From assembly GCA_027625915.1 (NCBI GenBank), contig JANTQA010000036.1, positions 11,057,001 to 11,121,000 of the forward strand: DNA of 64,000 nt, read 5' to 3'. Each line of letters opens with the position of its first letter. Within the stretch, counting starts at the first letter, position 1. A model generated the notes under the pieces. It was not told where the DNA came from and did not search any database. It was given only the letters and a program-made list of their open reading frames with translations. Origin of the DNA: Anaeramoeba flamelloides (Eukaryota; Metamonada; Anaeramoebidae). Of this stretch, positions 11,863 through 23,400 are shown piece after piece. Made by a program: the position numbers and the translations under genes.

Positions 11863-11941
11863 CAAAAAAACCAAATATAAAATCTAAAAAATAAATCCCA
11901 AAATTAAGATTTTATTCAAAGAAAAAAATCCAGCAATTGAT

Positions 11942-14900
11942 TTAAATCTCATCAAAAAATTCGTTACCGATAAGAGTAAATATTTTTTGCAATTGGAAAG
12001 AAATTTCTTTATTCTGTATTGGTATCAAAAGGGATAATTGTGGCAATAATATAAAGATATGTGAATATTGGCCGTTATAGTTAACCTTTGGGTTAAATGA
12101 ATCGAAGGCTTTCTTATTAATTTTAAATTGCTGTATTTTTTCCAGAAGGTAAATTATTTGTTTAATTCCATTTTTATCAGATTTATAGTTATTATTTTGT
12201 GTAAAATTTATTATTAATTTTTTACAAGATTTTAAAAATGTTATGACAAATTTTTTCCCATATTCTGAATCTGGGAATTGGGATATTGTTGTTAATAAGA
12301 GTTCGAAAGTCTGTGAACTCGAAATTAACATATTTTGATTTTCTTTTTTTTCGATCAGAAAAATTAAAAGATCACATAATGTTTGTTGTATTGAATTATT
12401 TGCTTTGGCAACATTTGGAATCAATTTTTCTTGAATTACTTTAAAAAACAAATTTCTTAACTTTTCATCCTTTTCATTAACATTAACATTAACATTTTCC
12501 TTATTTATAATCAATAATTTTTTTAATAAGATTATTTTGATCGTAAATAAGATTTGTGAGCGGTCGTTTTCATTTTGTAAATCTTCTTTTATAGAAAAAT
12601 ATTTCTCGATGATTTGAAGTGTATTTGAAACGATATTTTTCCAATACCGATATTCTTCTTCATTTTTAAAATTTATTTCTTCGATTATAAATTGTGCTAA
12701 TACTATAATATTTCCAAAATATTTTAGTATTCCATTTTCACAAACATGGTTCGTAAAAATTCTATTAATCACTTTCATTGTTTTTGAAATTAATCGAAGA
12801 TTGGGAAATAAATTGACACTAGATCTATTAGATTCTGTAATGTTAAAAAGGGTTGATTGGGAAAAGGGTTGGAAATTTTGTTGAGACAATTCTTCAAGAT
12901 TAATATTAAAGCTACTAATTGAAGAAAAAAATAATTTCTTTTTTTTATTTTTAGTTTTTTTATTCCTTAAATCTTTTTGTTCATTAATATTCTTTAATTG
13001 ATTATTTTTTTCATTTTTCAATTTTTTTTTAAAATCAAATCTTATACAAAATGAAAATAATACATTAAAAATCAAAACAAAAATATCATTTTCATTTTTA
13101 TCCTTCTTTTCTGATTCATTTTCATTTTCATTTTCATTTTCCTTTTCATTTTCCTTTTCATTTTCATTTCCGTTTTTATTATAATTTAAAGAAGTAATTG
13201 AATTCAATACCTTTTTAATTACATTATAATTCTCTGGTTTTGATCGTTGAGATTGTTCTAACAGCCGGTGAGCAATTCTCATCAGGCACTGAAATTCCAA
13301 GTTGGAAAAAATATAAGAAGGCAATTTAGTAAAAGTATTATTAATTACTGTCAAATAAGGTTTGTAAAACCTTGGGAAAACCTTAGGGTGATGTTTTAAA
13401 ATAGTAATTTGTATTGTTTCGAATAAAACCCATAGCTGGTTCCAAAGATTAATGCCGTGGTTTAAGGAATGTCTAATATCTGACATTAATAAAAATAAAT
13501 CTTGAAAGCTTTGAACACCGCCAACTGAAATTTCAAGACTAGAATCCAAGGCTGTATCTTCAACATAATCAATTAATTTTTTAATTATAATATCAAAACT
13601 ATTTATTTTGGAAATAATTTTTCGATATGTTTGGAAAATTCGCACGGTTTCTTTTAAAGCTAAAACTCTAGTTTCTGCCCATTGTTTGCCCGTTGTATTT
13701 CTGCTATGATGAATCATTAATTTGACAACTTTACCAGAAGTTTTTTCTGTTCCAAGAAAATCTTCGACAGAGTTATTTTGCACTTTAGCTAAATTATTCT
13801 CGCTTTTAATTGCAGTCAACATTGGAAATAATACTTTGGAAATAATTATTTCCCATTCATTTAAATTGATTGATTTTCCATGTGAAACCAAAGTTGCAAA
13901 AAAGGTTCTTGTAACACTATTTCTAACACCATATCTTTGATCTGTAGTTAATTCTTTAAAATTTGAGAAAAGTAATACCCAAATACTTGGTGATTTATCG
14001 TTTTCATTCTTAACAATTGAATTATCAGTCTTGTTATTTTTATTATTATTATTATTATTATCCATCTTATTATTGCTCTTAATAATATCATCATCTTCAT
14101 CGTCCTTGTTCTCGTTTTTATTATCTTGTTCATCATTCTTGACATTACTCTTCTTGCTTGATAACTCATTGGAATTGTCCAAACCTAAAAACGATGAAAA
14201 TTGTGTTTTGTTATGCTCCTTGGCGATAAAATCGGTTGTTGTCCATAAAAATTCAACGGCAGCTAAAGAAGTATTTACAGAGCTGGTTTGCCTCACGAAT
14301 AGCATTATTGTTTTGAATAGAGGTATTAAGAGGCTAGAGGGAAGATTTGGCAAATAATCTGTACAAATAATTTCCACGCATTTGACTGCAGCTCTGACTG
14401 TAGATTGCTCATTATTAATGGCACAACGTTTCACAATAATTAAAATAACCTCCCACCCTTCAGAAATCTTTTGACCAGAAGATTGTAATAATTGGAAAAA
14501 GATCTTTAAGCAATATTCGTGGGTCTTTGGGAAGGGCGTTTCTAATAAGATAACAATAAATTGAAAATACTTTTCTTGATGTTTTTTAATTGCGTTTTGA
14601 AGCAGAGCGGTACCCAAAATTTCAAAAAAGGTGTCCACGGCTTGCTTTCTAATCGTATCATCCTTATGCGCAACAACCCTTAATAAATGTTCTTGCAATT
14701 GTTCCCAAAACAGGTCTAATCTAAACAAATTCTTTAACGAGATCAATTTCAATTTCTTCATAATGTAATCGTAATTATAGCTAATAAATCTCGATTTGGA
14801 ATTTGAATTCGCATTCCGGACATTGTCAATTTCATTTAAAGATTGCTCACTCAGCACACAGAGGCATGTGAATATGGTTAAAAAGGATTTATCTTTTTGA

Positions 14901-17251
14901 TATTCCGAAGATTCAAAAAAGTTTTCTGATGAGGATTTCAAAATTTCAATTTCTGTACTGAGTGTCTTTTTTTTGATTTCATAATGTTGCACCAGTGCAT
15001 GTAATTTGATAAAGAGGGTCAACACAGAGCACCATACATTTTGATCAGTTATTGATCCTAACCCATGGATAATATTTAGTAATGTCTTAAAACAGTAAAA
15101 ATTTAGAGGGGTCATTTCCAGACCTTCAAATAATAATTCCTGATAATTATTTTGTAAGTTTTTATTATTCTTTGATGATTTTGTCGAATTGCTTTTTTTG
15201 GTGTTTCTGCTATTTGGATCTTTCATTGTCATTTCTTGATTCATTAAATTATTATTTGTATTATTAATAGGATTTATTTTTGTGTTATTATTTGATCTTT
15301 TGCTATTTCTTTGTAATTCCAAATGGTTTTGAGGATAACAATTCTTTACCAACTCGGTAATAATTGCATGCTTGCATTTTGAACAATCAAAAAGATTTGC
15401 TAGTCTGCTTTCCGCTTGAAATGTCTCCAAAATGCATTGAAGTGATGTCTCATTAATTGGGAATGCAAACAACATTGATAAACACTGATAAACATACATC
15501 CAACAATTATCAAATAATTTTTCTGCTAATTCGACCCTTAATTTTAATTGTTTTTTTTTCCTTTTCCTTTTTTCTTTTTCTTTTTCTTTTTGTTCTTCTC
15601 TTTTTTCCTTTTCCTTTTCTTCCTTTTCATTCTTTTGTTTTTTTTCTTTATCATTTTCCTTTTCCTTTTTCTTTTCCTTTTCTTTTTCTTTTTCTTCATC
15701 CTTTTCATTTTCAATATTTTCCTTTTCCTTTTCTATTTTTTCTTCTTCTTTTTCTTCTTCTTTTTCTTCTTCTTTTTCAATATCTTTTTTATTTTCAATA
15801 TTTTCATCATCATCGTCATCTTCGTTGTCATCATTTTCTTGAGCCATGGCCAATTGAAGAATTGAATTTATTAATACATTTCCTATTTCAATTGAAATTT
15901 CAATAGTTTCGCGAATTGTTATTTCAGGAGCATGATTTGAAGATAATAATTTTAGCCATCGTGATTTTTCTAATTTAGGTTGCAAGTAGAATTTTTTAAT
16001 TTCATTTAAAGTTAAATTTGGGAAGTTGCCAAGAACATAGCCTGCAATAATATTGGATAGGTTATTTAAAATGGGGCTTTTGGTTACAAATGCAATCTCG
16101 CCATTCTTTTTAAAATTCATTAAAAAGATTTTTAGAAAATTACGACTTCGAACCAACCCCTTAATAACATCTAAGGAACAGGCTATTCTCCAGGGTTGTT
16201 CTTCCTTATTTTCAATTATTTTAACTAATTTAACCAACATGAATAAATTCTGTTTATCGGTAATTAGCTGATTAAAGTTTTCAATAATTAATTTAATTAC
16301 CCGAAAGGTTCTTAAAATAATTGGGAAATGATTATAATATTGCCTGTTGCCCAAATAGGATTTAACTAATAGAGATATTATTTTTGAATTGATTAATTTA
16401 TGGAAATCGTGATGTTTTAAAATAATTATTCCATATTTCGTCAGGATATGCTCCAATAATTCTAACCCAAATTTTGGATCAATTTTTGCTTTGTCCAACC
16501 AAACTGTGACGTCTTTAGGGTTTAACATTAAGCACAGATCTTGGAAAAATAAATAGCCGTCAATTAAGTTTTGTGGTAGCCGATCTGATGGCCGGTACTC
16601 TTTTAATAAAAAATTTGACTTTTGAACACTCTTTTTTCGATGCTTGGTTTGGCTTTGTTGTTTTTTGTTTTCTGTTTTTGTTGTTTTTTGTGATTTTTTG
16701 TTTTCATTTTTTTCATTGCTTTTTTCGTTTTCCTTGTTTTTCATGGTATCGAAAACTGAGTCAAACATAAATGAAATTAATTGTTGAAGGGTAGCCTCAG
16801 CAGTGTTTCTTAAATTTGGATCAGATTGGTGGTGGAAGATTAAGACAAAACTTATCAATTTTGCGATCACATCACCTTTAAGTTCTTTTTGATACAAAGA
16901 TGCGATTTGCCACACGCTTTGTAAGATTTTTAATTTTTGTTGCAAGACCTTGATTTGTTTTAAAAGGATTTCAAAGCATTTAATAATTTCAACCAACTGC
17001 TTAGAGACTAAAAACTTTGTTGAAATACAATAAATTAATCCTGAAATTAATGGGTTGGTTGTGGAATTATTTAATTTCTTTTCTTCAATAATATACAGAA
17101 GCGGCGAGATAATGTTCTCAATATTTGTTACATCAACCTTCGCTAATTGCTGAATCGCTAGTGGTAATGTTGTCTTTAATGTAGAATCCCTTTTGTAAAC
17201 TTGTAATAATGTTTTGTATGCTGAAACAAGATCAGAATGCGCTTTTGACAT
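11942..17251 (-). CDS. MON2: MON2-family protein (Golgi/endosome trafficking regulator)
   Basis: 1769 aa in one exon, close to the roughly 1700 aa usual for MON2. The family is Golgi/endosome-associated, relates to the DCB-HUS part of large Arf-GEFs without the Sec7 domain, and works with Dopey proteins and flippases in endosome-to-Golgi transport. Residues 1-165 fit the DCB region, with RNTAEATLQQLISFMFDSV like the family's NTAAATVRQ block. About 220-420 fit HUS (LELLEHILTKYGIIILKH). The strongest match is near 1175-1200, MIHHSRNTTGKQWAETRVL, almost the same as the vertebrate MON2 block. Insertions specific to this genome are a Lys-Glu tract (about 484-570), Asn/Ser-rich stretches and an Asn-Glu tract (about 1357-1390). 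The ATG at 17251 is the first in frame. Ends in TAA. Confidence 0.93.
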   Translation of the reverse strand: MSKAHSDLVSAYKTLLQVYKRDSTLKTTLPLAIQQLAKVDVTNIENIISPLLYIIEEKKLNNSTTNPLISGLIYCISTKFLVSKQLVEIIKCFEILLKQIKVLQQKLKILQSVWQIASLYQKELKGDVIAKLISFVLIFHHQSDPNLRNTAEATLQQLISFMFDSVFDTMKNKENEKSNEKNENKKSQKTTKTENKKQQSQTKHRKKSVQKSNFLLKEYRPSDRLPQNLIDGYLFFQDLCLMLNPKDVTVWLDKAKIDPKFGLELLEHILTKYGIIILKHHDFHKLINSKIISLLVKSYLGNRQYYNHFPIILRTFRVIKLIIENFNQLITDKQNLFMLVKLVKIIENKEEQPWRIACSLDVIKGLVRSRNFLKIFLMNFKKNGEIAFVTKSPILNNLSNIIAGYVLGNFPNLTLNEIKKFYLQPKLEKSRWLKLLSSNHAPEITIRETIEISIEIGNVLINSILQLAMAQENDDNEDDDDDENIENKKDIEKEEEKEEEKEEEKIEKEKENIENEKDEEKEKEKEKKKEKENDKEKKQKNEKEEKEKEKREEQKEKEKEKRKRKKKQLKLRVELAEKLFDNCWMYVYQCLSMLFAFPINETSLQCILETFQAESRLANLFDCSKCKHAIITELVKNCYPQNHLELQRNSKRSNNNTKINPINNTNNNLMNQEMTMKDPNSRNTKKSNSTKSSKNNKNLQNNYQELLFEGLEMTPLNFYCFKTLLNIIHGLGSITDQNVWCSVLTLFIKLHALVQHYEIKKKTLSTEIEILKSSSENFFESSEYQKDKSFLTIFTCLCVLSEQSLNEIDNVRNANSNSKSRFISYNYDYIMKKLKLISLKNLFRLDLFWEQLQEHLLRVVAHKDDTIRKQAVDTFFEILGTALLQNAIKKHQEKYFQFIVILLETPFPKTHEYCLKIFFQLLQSSGQKISEGWEVILIIVKRCAINNEQSTVRAAVKCVEIICTDYLPNLPSSLLIPLFKTIMLFVRQTSSVNTSLAAVEFLWTTTDFIAKEHNKTQFSSFLGLDNSNELSSKKSNVKNDEQDNKNENKDDEDDDIIKSNNKMDNNNNNNKNNKTDNSIVKNENDKSPSIWVLLFSNFKELTTDQRYGVRNSVTRTFFATLVSHGKSINLNEWEIIISKVLFPMLTAIKSENNLAKVQNNSVEDFLGTEKTSGKVVKLMIHHSRNTTGKQWAETRVLALKETVRIFQTYRKIISKINSFDIIIKKLIDYVEDTALDSSLEISVGGVQSFQDLFLLMSDIRHSLNHGINLWNQLWVLFETIQITILKHHPKVFPRFYKPYLTVINNTFTKLPSYIFSNLEFQCLMRIAHRLLEQSQRSKPENYNVIKKVLNSITSLNYNKNGNENEKENEKENENENENESEKKDKNENDIFVLIFNVLFSFCIRFDFKKKLKNEKNNQLKNINEQKDLRNKKTKNKKKKLFFSSISSFNINLEELSQQNFQPFSQSTLFNITESNRSSVNLFPNLRLISKTMKVINRIFTNHVCENGILKYFGNIIVLAQFIIEEINFKNEEEYRYWKNIVSNTLQIIEKYFSIKEDLQNENDRSQILFTIKIILLKKLLIINKENVNVNVNEKDEKLRNLFFKVIQEKLIPNVAKANNSIQQTLCDLLIFLIEKKENQNMLISSSQTFELLLTTISQFPDSEYGKKFVITFLKSCKKLIINFTQNNNYKSDKNGIKQIIYLLEKIQQFKINKKAFDSFNPKVNYNGQYSHIFILLPQLSLLIPIQNKEISFQLQKIFTLIGNEFFDEI

Positions 17252-18085
17252 TATTATTTTTTATTTTGATTGTTTTTTTGAAAAAAAAAAGAATATTAAA
17301 TTACAAAACAAATAGCTAAAAAAAATGAGAATAATTTCTCATTTTTTTAACGAAATTACTAGTCTATTTAGAATACTTTGTTAGTTTGTCCAAAAAAATG
17401 ATCAATTTTTAATAGAGAGTAAGGGGAAAGAATACTTTTTAATTTTTTTCCTTTAAAAGTTCAATTCTTTCTTTTGTTTAAAAAGTATAATCTTGTTTTG
17501 TTGTTTATTTTCTAATTTTTATTCAGGCAGTGGCCCCAGTGTATCCACAACATACTTCAAGGCTCATATATTTTGTTATTTATTGACAATTATATAGGTA
17601 CCTTTTCTGGTGTTTGAAATCTAAATAGAACAAAATTTAATAGGATTATCTGTGAAGAATTCAGTAATATTTGTTTCATTTGGGATTTTATTGTTCACCT
17701 AAAATTTCACGTTATATACATAAAGAACAAAGAATTAAGTTGAGAAAAATTTCAAGAGATTTCTTTTTAATAAAAAAAGGAATAAGAAAATGAAGTGAAA
17801 ATTAAAACCCTTTATATAATCAAATACTAGAAAGGGTGAGGTACTTGAAATAAGAAAAAAGATTATCTTGCATAGTGTATAAAGTCTTGTTAATTGTGTT
17901 TTTATTTGATTATTCTCAAAATTAATTATTAGGGAAATAAAGTTAGATGAGATTTAAGGATGAGAAACCTTAAAAGAACTGACAATTCAAAGTAAGATCA
18001 ATTAATAAAAGAATAAATAAATGACTAAATACAGAAATGAAGTATTCAGAATAATAATAGTTTTTTAAATACTATCTTGTCATAG

Positions 18086-18439
18086 TGGGTTTTTCTTTGA
18101 TTGATCAATTGTTAAAAATTTGTTGAAAGAATTGACTATTTTTGAGATCTCCAAAAGTTCCCATCTTAGGATTTAAATAATCAAAACTATATTTACAGAG
18201 ATGTTTGCAGATTGGATTGAAAATAATATAATTGGATTATTCTTTGAAGTTAATTTCTTTTTTCTTTTCAATTGGTTTTATTTTCCGTTTTTACCTAATA
18301 GTTCCAAATGAAAAAACCGTGTTTAACTTTTTTTCACTGTTTCACTTTTTTTCCTAAACAGTAGGTTTTTTGGAGATCTCAAAAATTATCAACTCTTTCA
18401 ACAAATTTTTAATGCTTGATCAATTAACGAAAAACCCTC
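18086..18439. mobile_element. Inverted-repeat MITE, family 5, copy 1
   Basis: The left arm (about 18086-18156) contains TTTGATTGATCAATT and TTTGAGATCTCCAAAA. The right arm (about 18367-18439) is its reverse complement, starting TTTTTTGGAGATCTC and ending in AAAAACCCTC. The sequence just left of it (17975-18085) and part of the interior are closely related to 58678-58950 in the RalGAP-beta intron, so the two loci share one family. No coding capacity. Confidence 0.65.
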
Positions 18440-19580
18440 ACCAAAAGCTCGTGTTATAAAAATTGATATCGTGATTAATCTACAATTTTGTTTTTAAGGG
18501 AGGAAAACAGCTGTTCCAAGGCAACGATGAAATTTTTTTTCAATATCAAATTTTGATGTTGATATAGATTTTTAAAAAGTTGAATATAAGAATAAGACAG
18601 CTCATATTGAAAAAAAAAGTTACACGAATGAGTTGATATGAACAATAATCTTATGATGTGATTTAAAAATTTAATTTTTTTTTTAGTCTAATTTTTTGTT
18701 ATTTATCAACAAATTTTTGTTGTTTAGAGTCATTTTAGGGTCTTGAAAGTTTATTTTTTGAAAATCAGAAAAAATTCTTGAATATTAAAACTCATTTATG
18801 AATTTTTTTTACAATATTAATTTTATTATCCTTATTTGAATATTCATCTTTTTAAAGATCTATGTCAAAATCAAACTTTGATATTTGAAATTTTCACAAA
18901 GTTGCTTTGGAAATACTCTAATTTATATTTCAATACAAATCCCAGCCAAAAAAAAAACTAATTAAAGTATAGATCATTAAAAAAATGAATATTTGATAAA
19001 CTTTGACAGAAATATCTTAATTAAATTGAGATCTATTAAGCAAATTTTTTTTTTTATTCTTTAAAGTATAAAAAAATTATTTTCGGATTTTCAAAAAAAA
19101 GAGAAAAAATTGGAGAAAAATATTTTGACGAATTGTTTGGTCTTATTCACAAGAATTCTTATAACAATTTAAATTATTTTTCTCAGTAAAAAATTGATTT
19201 AGAATTGTGAGGAAAAATTACAAAATTCTCAAAAATCTACAAGTAAATTTTCTTATAAAAAATCAAAATTTATCTTAGAAAAAAAACATAGTTTCTTGGC
19301 AAAATTTTAATAATTTTAGAAAATCATTCTTAAAAAATCAATTTATTATTCAATCAGTTGAAAAAAATCAATCTTTTAGGTTAACCAAAAGAATTATCTT
19401 AAAAAAAAAAAAATGTTAAATTAATATATCTGGTAAAAAAGATTTTCATACTATAACAATGATGGAAATAACAATAAACAGGATAAAAACTTATAATAAT
19501 AGTAAAAATGAAATAATTTGAAATACTTTCTTTTTTGAGAAAAAAATAGAAAAATAATATTGATCTCACAAAAAAATATT

Positions 19581-21800
19581 CTTTTTTTTTATTATTGAAG
19601 AAGTGTATATTACACTCTAGTTGCCCTTATACTTAAATATCCTTTCAGAAATTTAAGTGTAAAATTATAGATTTCACGATCATTAATTAATGGAAATAGT
19701 TCCAAACCTTTCTTGATTTGAAATTCATTCATTAAGATTTATTTTTTTTAATTTTTTATGAAATATTAATCTATCTTTTTCATAGGAAAGTACATACCCA
19801 TAAAAAATGATCAATATTTTCAATAATTTACTTGTGTGAACATTTTAAACATAACGGACAAAATTTATTTGTATTTTTATTGGTTACATGGTAATATATA
19901 TTTAGGCAATTAGTAAACGTTCTGAATTTTATATAATTGTTGAACTTGAAGGGATAACTGCAATATTTTTGAGTTTTAAATAAATAATTTTGATTTTTAA
20001 TTATTGTAAAATAATTTTGTGGAGTAACGTAGAGTGTATAGCTTTCTTTTTAATTTTAGAATAAAATAAAATTAATAGCAGTTTTCCAAAATTCAAAAGA
20101 ATTAAGCAGTATATTCAAAGATTTTACTCCATTCTTTAAATTTTGGAAAACCTAACGAAAAGTTTCGTCAAGTACCTTAGAGTGCCGTCAAGTGCCTAAC
20201 TTTTCAAGAATTTAAAAGAATAGAGAAAAATCTTTGATTTTGCTCAATCCTTTTGAATTTTGTAAAAAGATAATGGTAGTTTTCTTGGATTGATCAGTTT
20301 TATCTGTGAAGTGTTCTAGGTTTTTTGAGGTTTTCTATTTTATTTGTTAAATCAACCGATTTTCCAAATAAACAGAAAACTCAAGAAAACCTAACGGTAC
20401 TTTTCCAGAATTCAAAAAAAATGAGTAAAATCAAAGATTTAACTCAATTCTTTTAAATTCTTGAAAAGCTAATAGCGATTTTTTTTACTTTAAGAAATCA
20501 ACTGAAAATTTCAAAAATTTTCTTTTTATTTCTTCAATTAAAAAAAACATAACAACACTTCCAACTTTGGGAATTCAGCAACTCATTATATGTGTACTTA
20601 TATATTTCAATTTTTAGTTACTTTGAACACTTTGAATGACATTTGATTTCACTATTTATTCTTTGATTAAATTTTCTTAATTTTTCAAAATAACGAAGAG
20701 ATAATTAAAGTTATTTAATTTATTTTTTAATTTAATTTTTAATTTAATTTTTACTTTATTAATGGAAATATTATATTTTCAATTTTTCATTCTGTTTTGT
20801 TAATAAGAATTGGTGTATTTCTTTTTATTTTGCATATTTCAATAATACATGAAATTAATCGAAGAATTTAAATAATTTATCTTTTTTATTTCATAATTAA
20901 AAAATTTTCAAATCCATATGTTAATTGACTTAATATAAAAGATTTAAATAATCTAATTTTATAAATATTATTCAGAGAATTGTTATTGAATAATTGTTTG
21001 CAGTTTTTCTAGGTTTCTTTTTTTTTCTTTTTATATTTTATTAAATGATAAACTATATGGTGAAATTTTATCAAAATAAATACAGAAATATTTAATTTTT
21101 AAAAATCTTTTGATACAGTCTTTCCAAGTCTACCATAAAATTTTAAATAAAACACAATTGATTCTTCTATTCTTATTTCCCATTTTCAAAAAATTCAGAA
21201 ATAAGAGCTATTATTCGAAAAAAAAATAGAATAAATGAACTATTATTCAAATTTAGGAAAATCAAAAAAAAAATTTTCTTCTGATTCTTGAAGCACTTTA
21301 AAATATTGTTCAAAAAAGGTAAATTTTAAAGATCAGTAAATAATGATATTTTTTTAAGCTTTTTTAAGCAAAATTTTCAAGTTTAATGGGATCTTGATTT
21401 TTTTTGCTATATCAATCATCATAATATATATTTTTATTATTTTCATTTATATTTTTTTGATTTTATCTTGTTATAATTATTTTAGAAATTTAATACTGCA
21501 ATTTGAGTATCATATTTTTTTCGAAATCCAAATTGTAATTTATGAATAAATTCCCAAAAAGGTTCATTTAGTTTATATAACATTTTTAAAAATAATCTTG
21601 GTAAACCTAGATTAAATGAAATTGGCCTATAATAAAAAGCTACCTCTTCATTTCCCTTTTTATGAATAAATAAAATTAATCTTTTTTTAATCTATTCAAT
21701 ACTATTCTTAGTAGTATCAATTAGCCAATTATTAAATATTTTTCGATTTTTAATAAGATATTAAATAAAATTTTTATTTCAAATTTCCTTCATTAATAAT
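19581..21800 (-). mobile_element. LINE copy A, 5'-truncated and decayed
   Basis: Read on the minus strand, about 21750-21480 encodes reverse-transcriptase fragments: YRPISFNL, then LQFGFRKKYDTQIAVLNF, the pattern seen upstream of the catalytic block in non-LTR retrotransposons. The 3' end matches LINE copy B: both finish TATACACTTCTTCAAT followed by ATAATAAAA, a short A-rich tail. Frames are broken by many stops. The region corresponding to the catalytic FADD block is missing or unrecognisable, and hairpin-array locus 2 lies between the RT part and the 3' part. The 5' end is lost. Confidence 0.75.
20085..20580. repeat. Hairpin-array locus 2, inside LINE copy A
   Basis: Contains, in order, an A word (about 20090-20155), a spacer with repeated GTCAAGTACC/GTCAAGTGCC phrases, a second A word (about 20200-20270), a B word with ends AGTTTTCTTGGATT and ACTCAAGAAAACC (about 20278-20395), a third A word (about 20400-20470) and a C word (about 20475-20550). 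Each word is an imperfect palindrome of roughly 70-80 bp, and they are separated by TAACGG-like spacers. Confidence 0.8.
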
Positions 21801-21867
21801 ATATTTGATATTCTCAATTTTTTTAAATCCTTATACTGATTTATTTCTTAAATTTTTAATACAATCT

Positions 21868-22005
21868 ATGATTTTTCTCTATTCTATTGAATTCTGGAAA
21901 ATCTCCGTTAGTTTTTTTTTTAATTTGAGAAATAAACAATAAAAGATCTGAAATTTTCTTTTTATTTCTTAAATTAAAAAAAAAAACAGACACTAGGCGA
22001 ACACT
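21868..22005. repeat. Hairpin-array locus 3 (fragment)
   Basis: Half of an A word (TCTATTGAATTCTGG) followed by CGTTAG and a C word built from AATTTGAGAAATAAAC and its inverted partner TTTTTATTTCTTAAATT. It closes with an ACACTAGGCGAACACTT spacer. It lies immediately upstream of the recognisable part of LINE copy A. Confidence 0.7.
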
Positions 22006-22993
22006 TACAATAATTATCATAAGAACTTTTTTTCTCTATTTCGGTTTTATTAGATGGGTGAAATTTTTTCAAAACTATTTTTTATTATGTATCAAATAAA
22101 ATGGTTACAAGTTGAAATAAACAAAAAATTATCTTTCCGCTATATTTGAATTTTTTACCTAAATATAACTTTTTGTATTAGCTCGAGACTATGAAAAGGC
22201 TTAGCTATACTAGAAACAATAAATAAAATAGCCTCATAAAATCGAAGTTCTATAATTTTGATTATACGAAGATAAAATTTATTATTAAGGATGAATGTTA
22301 ATGAAGGTAATAGTTTTGTCAAACTTTTTTTTTTCAATTGTATTTTTTCATGCATGTAAAAGACAGAAAATTTTTCTTAATTTTTCTTATTTTTTTTTTT
22401 ATAAAATAGTGATTTTTTAATTAAAAATGATCCTTTTTGTTTTTACAAACAATATTCAGGAAATTTGACAATATATACAATGTTTGAAGTACTAATCAAT
22501 TCCATTTAAAAAAGAAAGAACAGAATTTTAAGTAGAAACATTAATTGAAAAACGAAAAAACTCTTTCGAAAATCAAACAAACTCAAACATCCCCAATGGT
22601 TGACAAGGGATGTGATATAATTTAAAACTTAAAATTTACTATTAAGTTTCTTGGTATTGTGAACAGACCAAAAAAGTATCATTGATTAATGAAAAAAACA
22701 CTATTTTATAAAAAAAAAACATTAAAAATTATGAAATCATTTTTGTACATTTATTTTAGGTATATATTACATATTACATCTTGTTTTTTATATAAGGGAA
22801 ACAAAATAAATCCGTATATATAATTTTTTTTTTTGAATACTAATTGAAAAAATTTTATGGGAAAAGAATATAAAAAATAGTCTCTATTAAAAAGTTAAAA
22901 AATTTATTGTTTAAATAATGAAAAATTATTATTTATTTTTTGATCTTTAGATTTGGAAAAGATATTAAAAAACAATTTCAACATAATAATTAA

Positions 22994-23246
22994 TACTATT
23001 ATTTTCCCATTAAAAAATGAAAATTTTTAGTTCATTTTCTAAAATATTTTTCTATAAGTTGAAAAACATCCAAAGATCTTTAACTAATCATTTAGAAATA
23101 ATATTTTTACACAATAAATTAAACTTCCCTAGTCAACTCTAAGAAAAAATTTTTACTCAATTCATTTGATTAAAGCAGTTTTAATAAATTTTTCATTTTG
23201 GAAATTGAAATAAAAATTTTCATTTCTGAATAAGAAAATAACAGTA
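22994..23246. mobile_element. TA-flanked MITE, family 6, copy 1 (253 bp)
   Basis: Starts TACTATTATTTTCCC and ends AGAAAATAACAGTA, with inverted arms of about 35 bp joined to AAAATTTT words. The interior is the reverse complement of the copy at 61188-61445. The TA at both ends suggests a Tc1/mariner-type target duplication. No open frame. Confidence 0.65.
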
Positions 23247-23400
23247 ATTGTATCATTAGTAAAAAAATACAAAATAATTTATTATCCAATATTATTTATA
23301 ATAGTTCTTTATGTGGAATTTTAACCATTAAATACAATAAATTTTCACATCAATTACATCACAATTGAATTCGATGAGCTTGTTCATATCCAATGTGAAT

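Larger units (their letters stand above)
6283..11941. other. Intergenic, repeat-rich, no recognised gene
   Basis: No host gene is recognised in 5.7 kb. The contents are a 1.76-kb element with long inverted ends (7026-8782), an inverted-repeat element (about 9150-10020), a hairpin-array locus (10930-11320) and an A-rich stretch next to the 3' end of MON2. The 60-aa open frame at 7997-8179 lies inside the first element and resembles nothing I know. Confidence 0.6.

Noticed and set aside
13722-14357. Further plus- and minus-strand frames inside MON2
   Set aside because: Shadows of the MON2 frame, including a Leu-Ile run that mirrors Asn/Asp-rich codons.
15457-15906. Two overlapping Phe/Leu-rich open frames on the plus strand within MON2
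   Set aside because: They are the complement of the Lys-Glu codon tract of MON2 on the minus strand and have no independent support.
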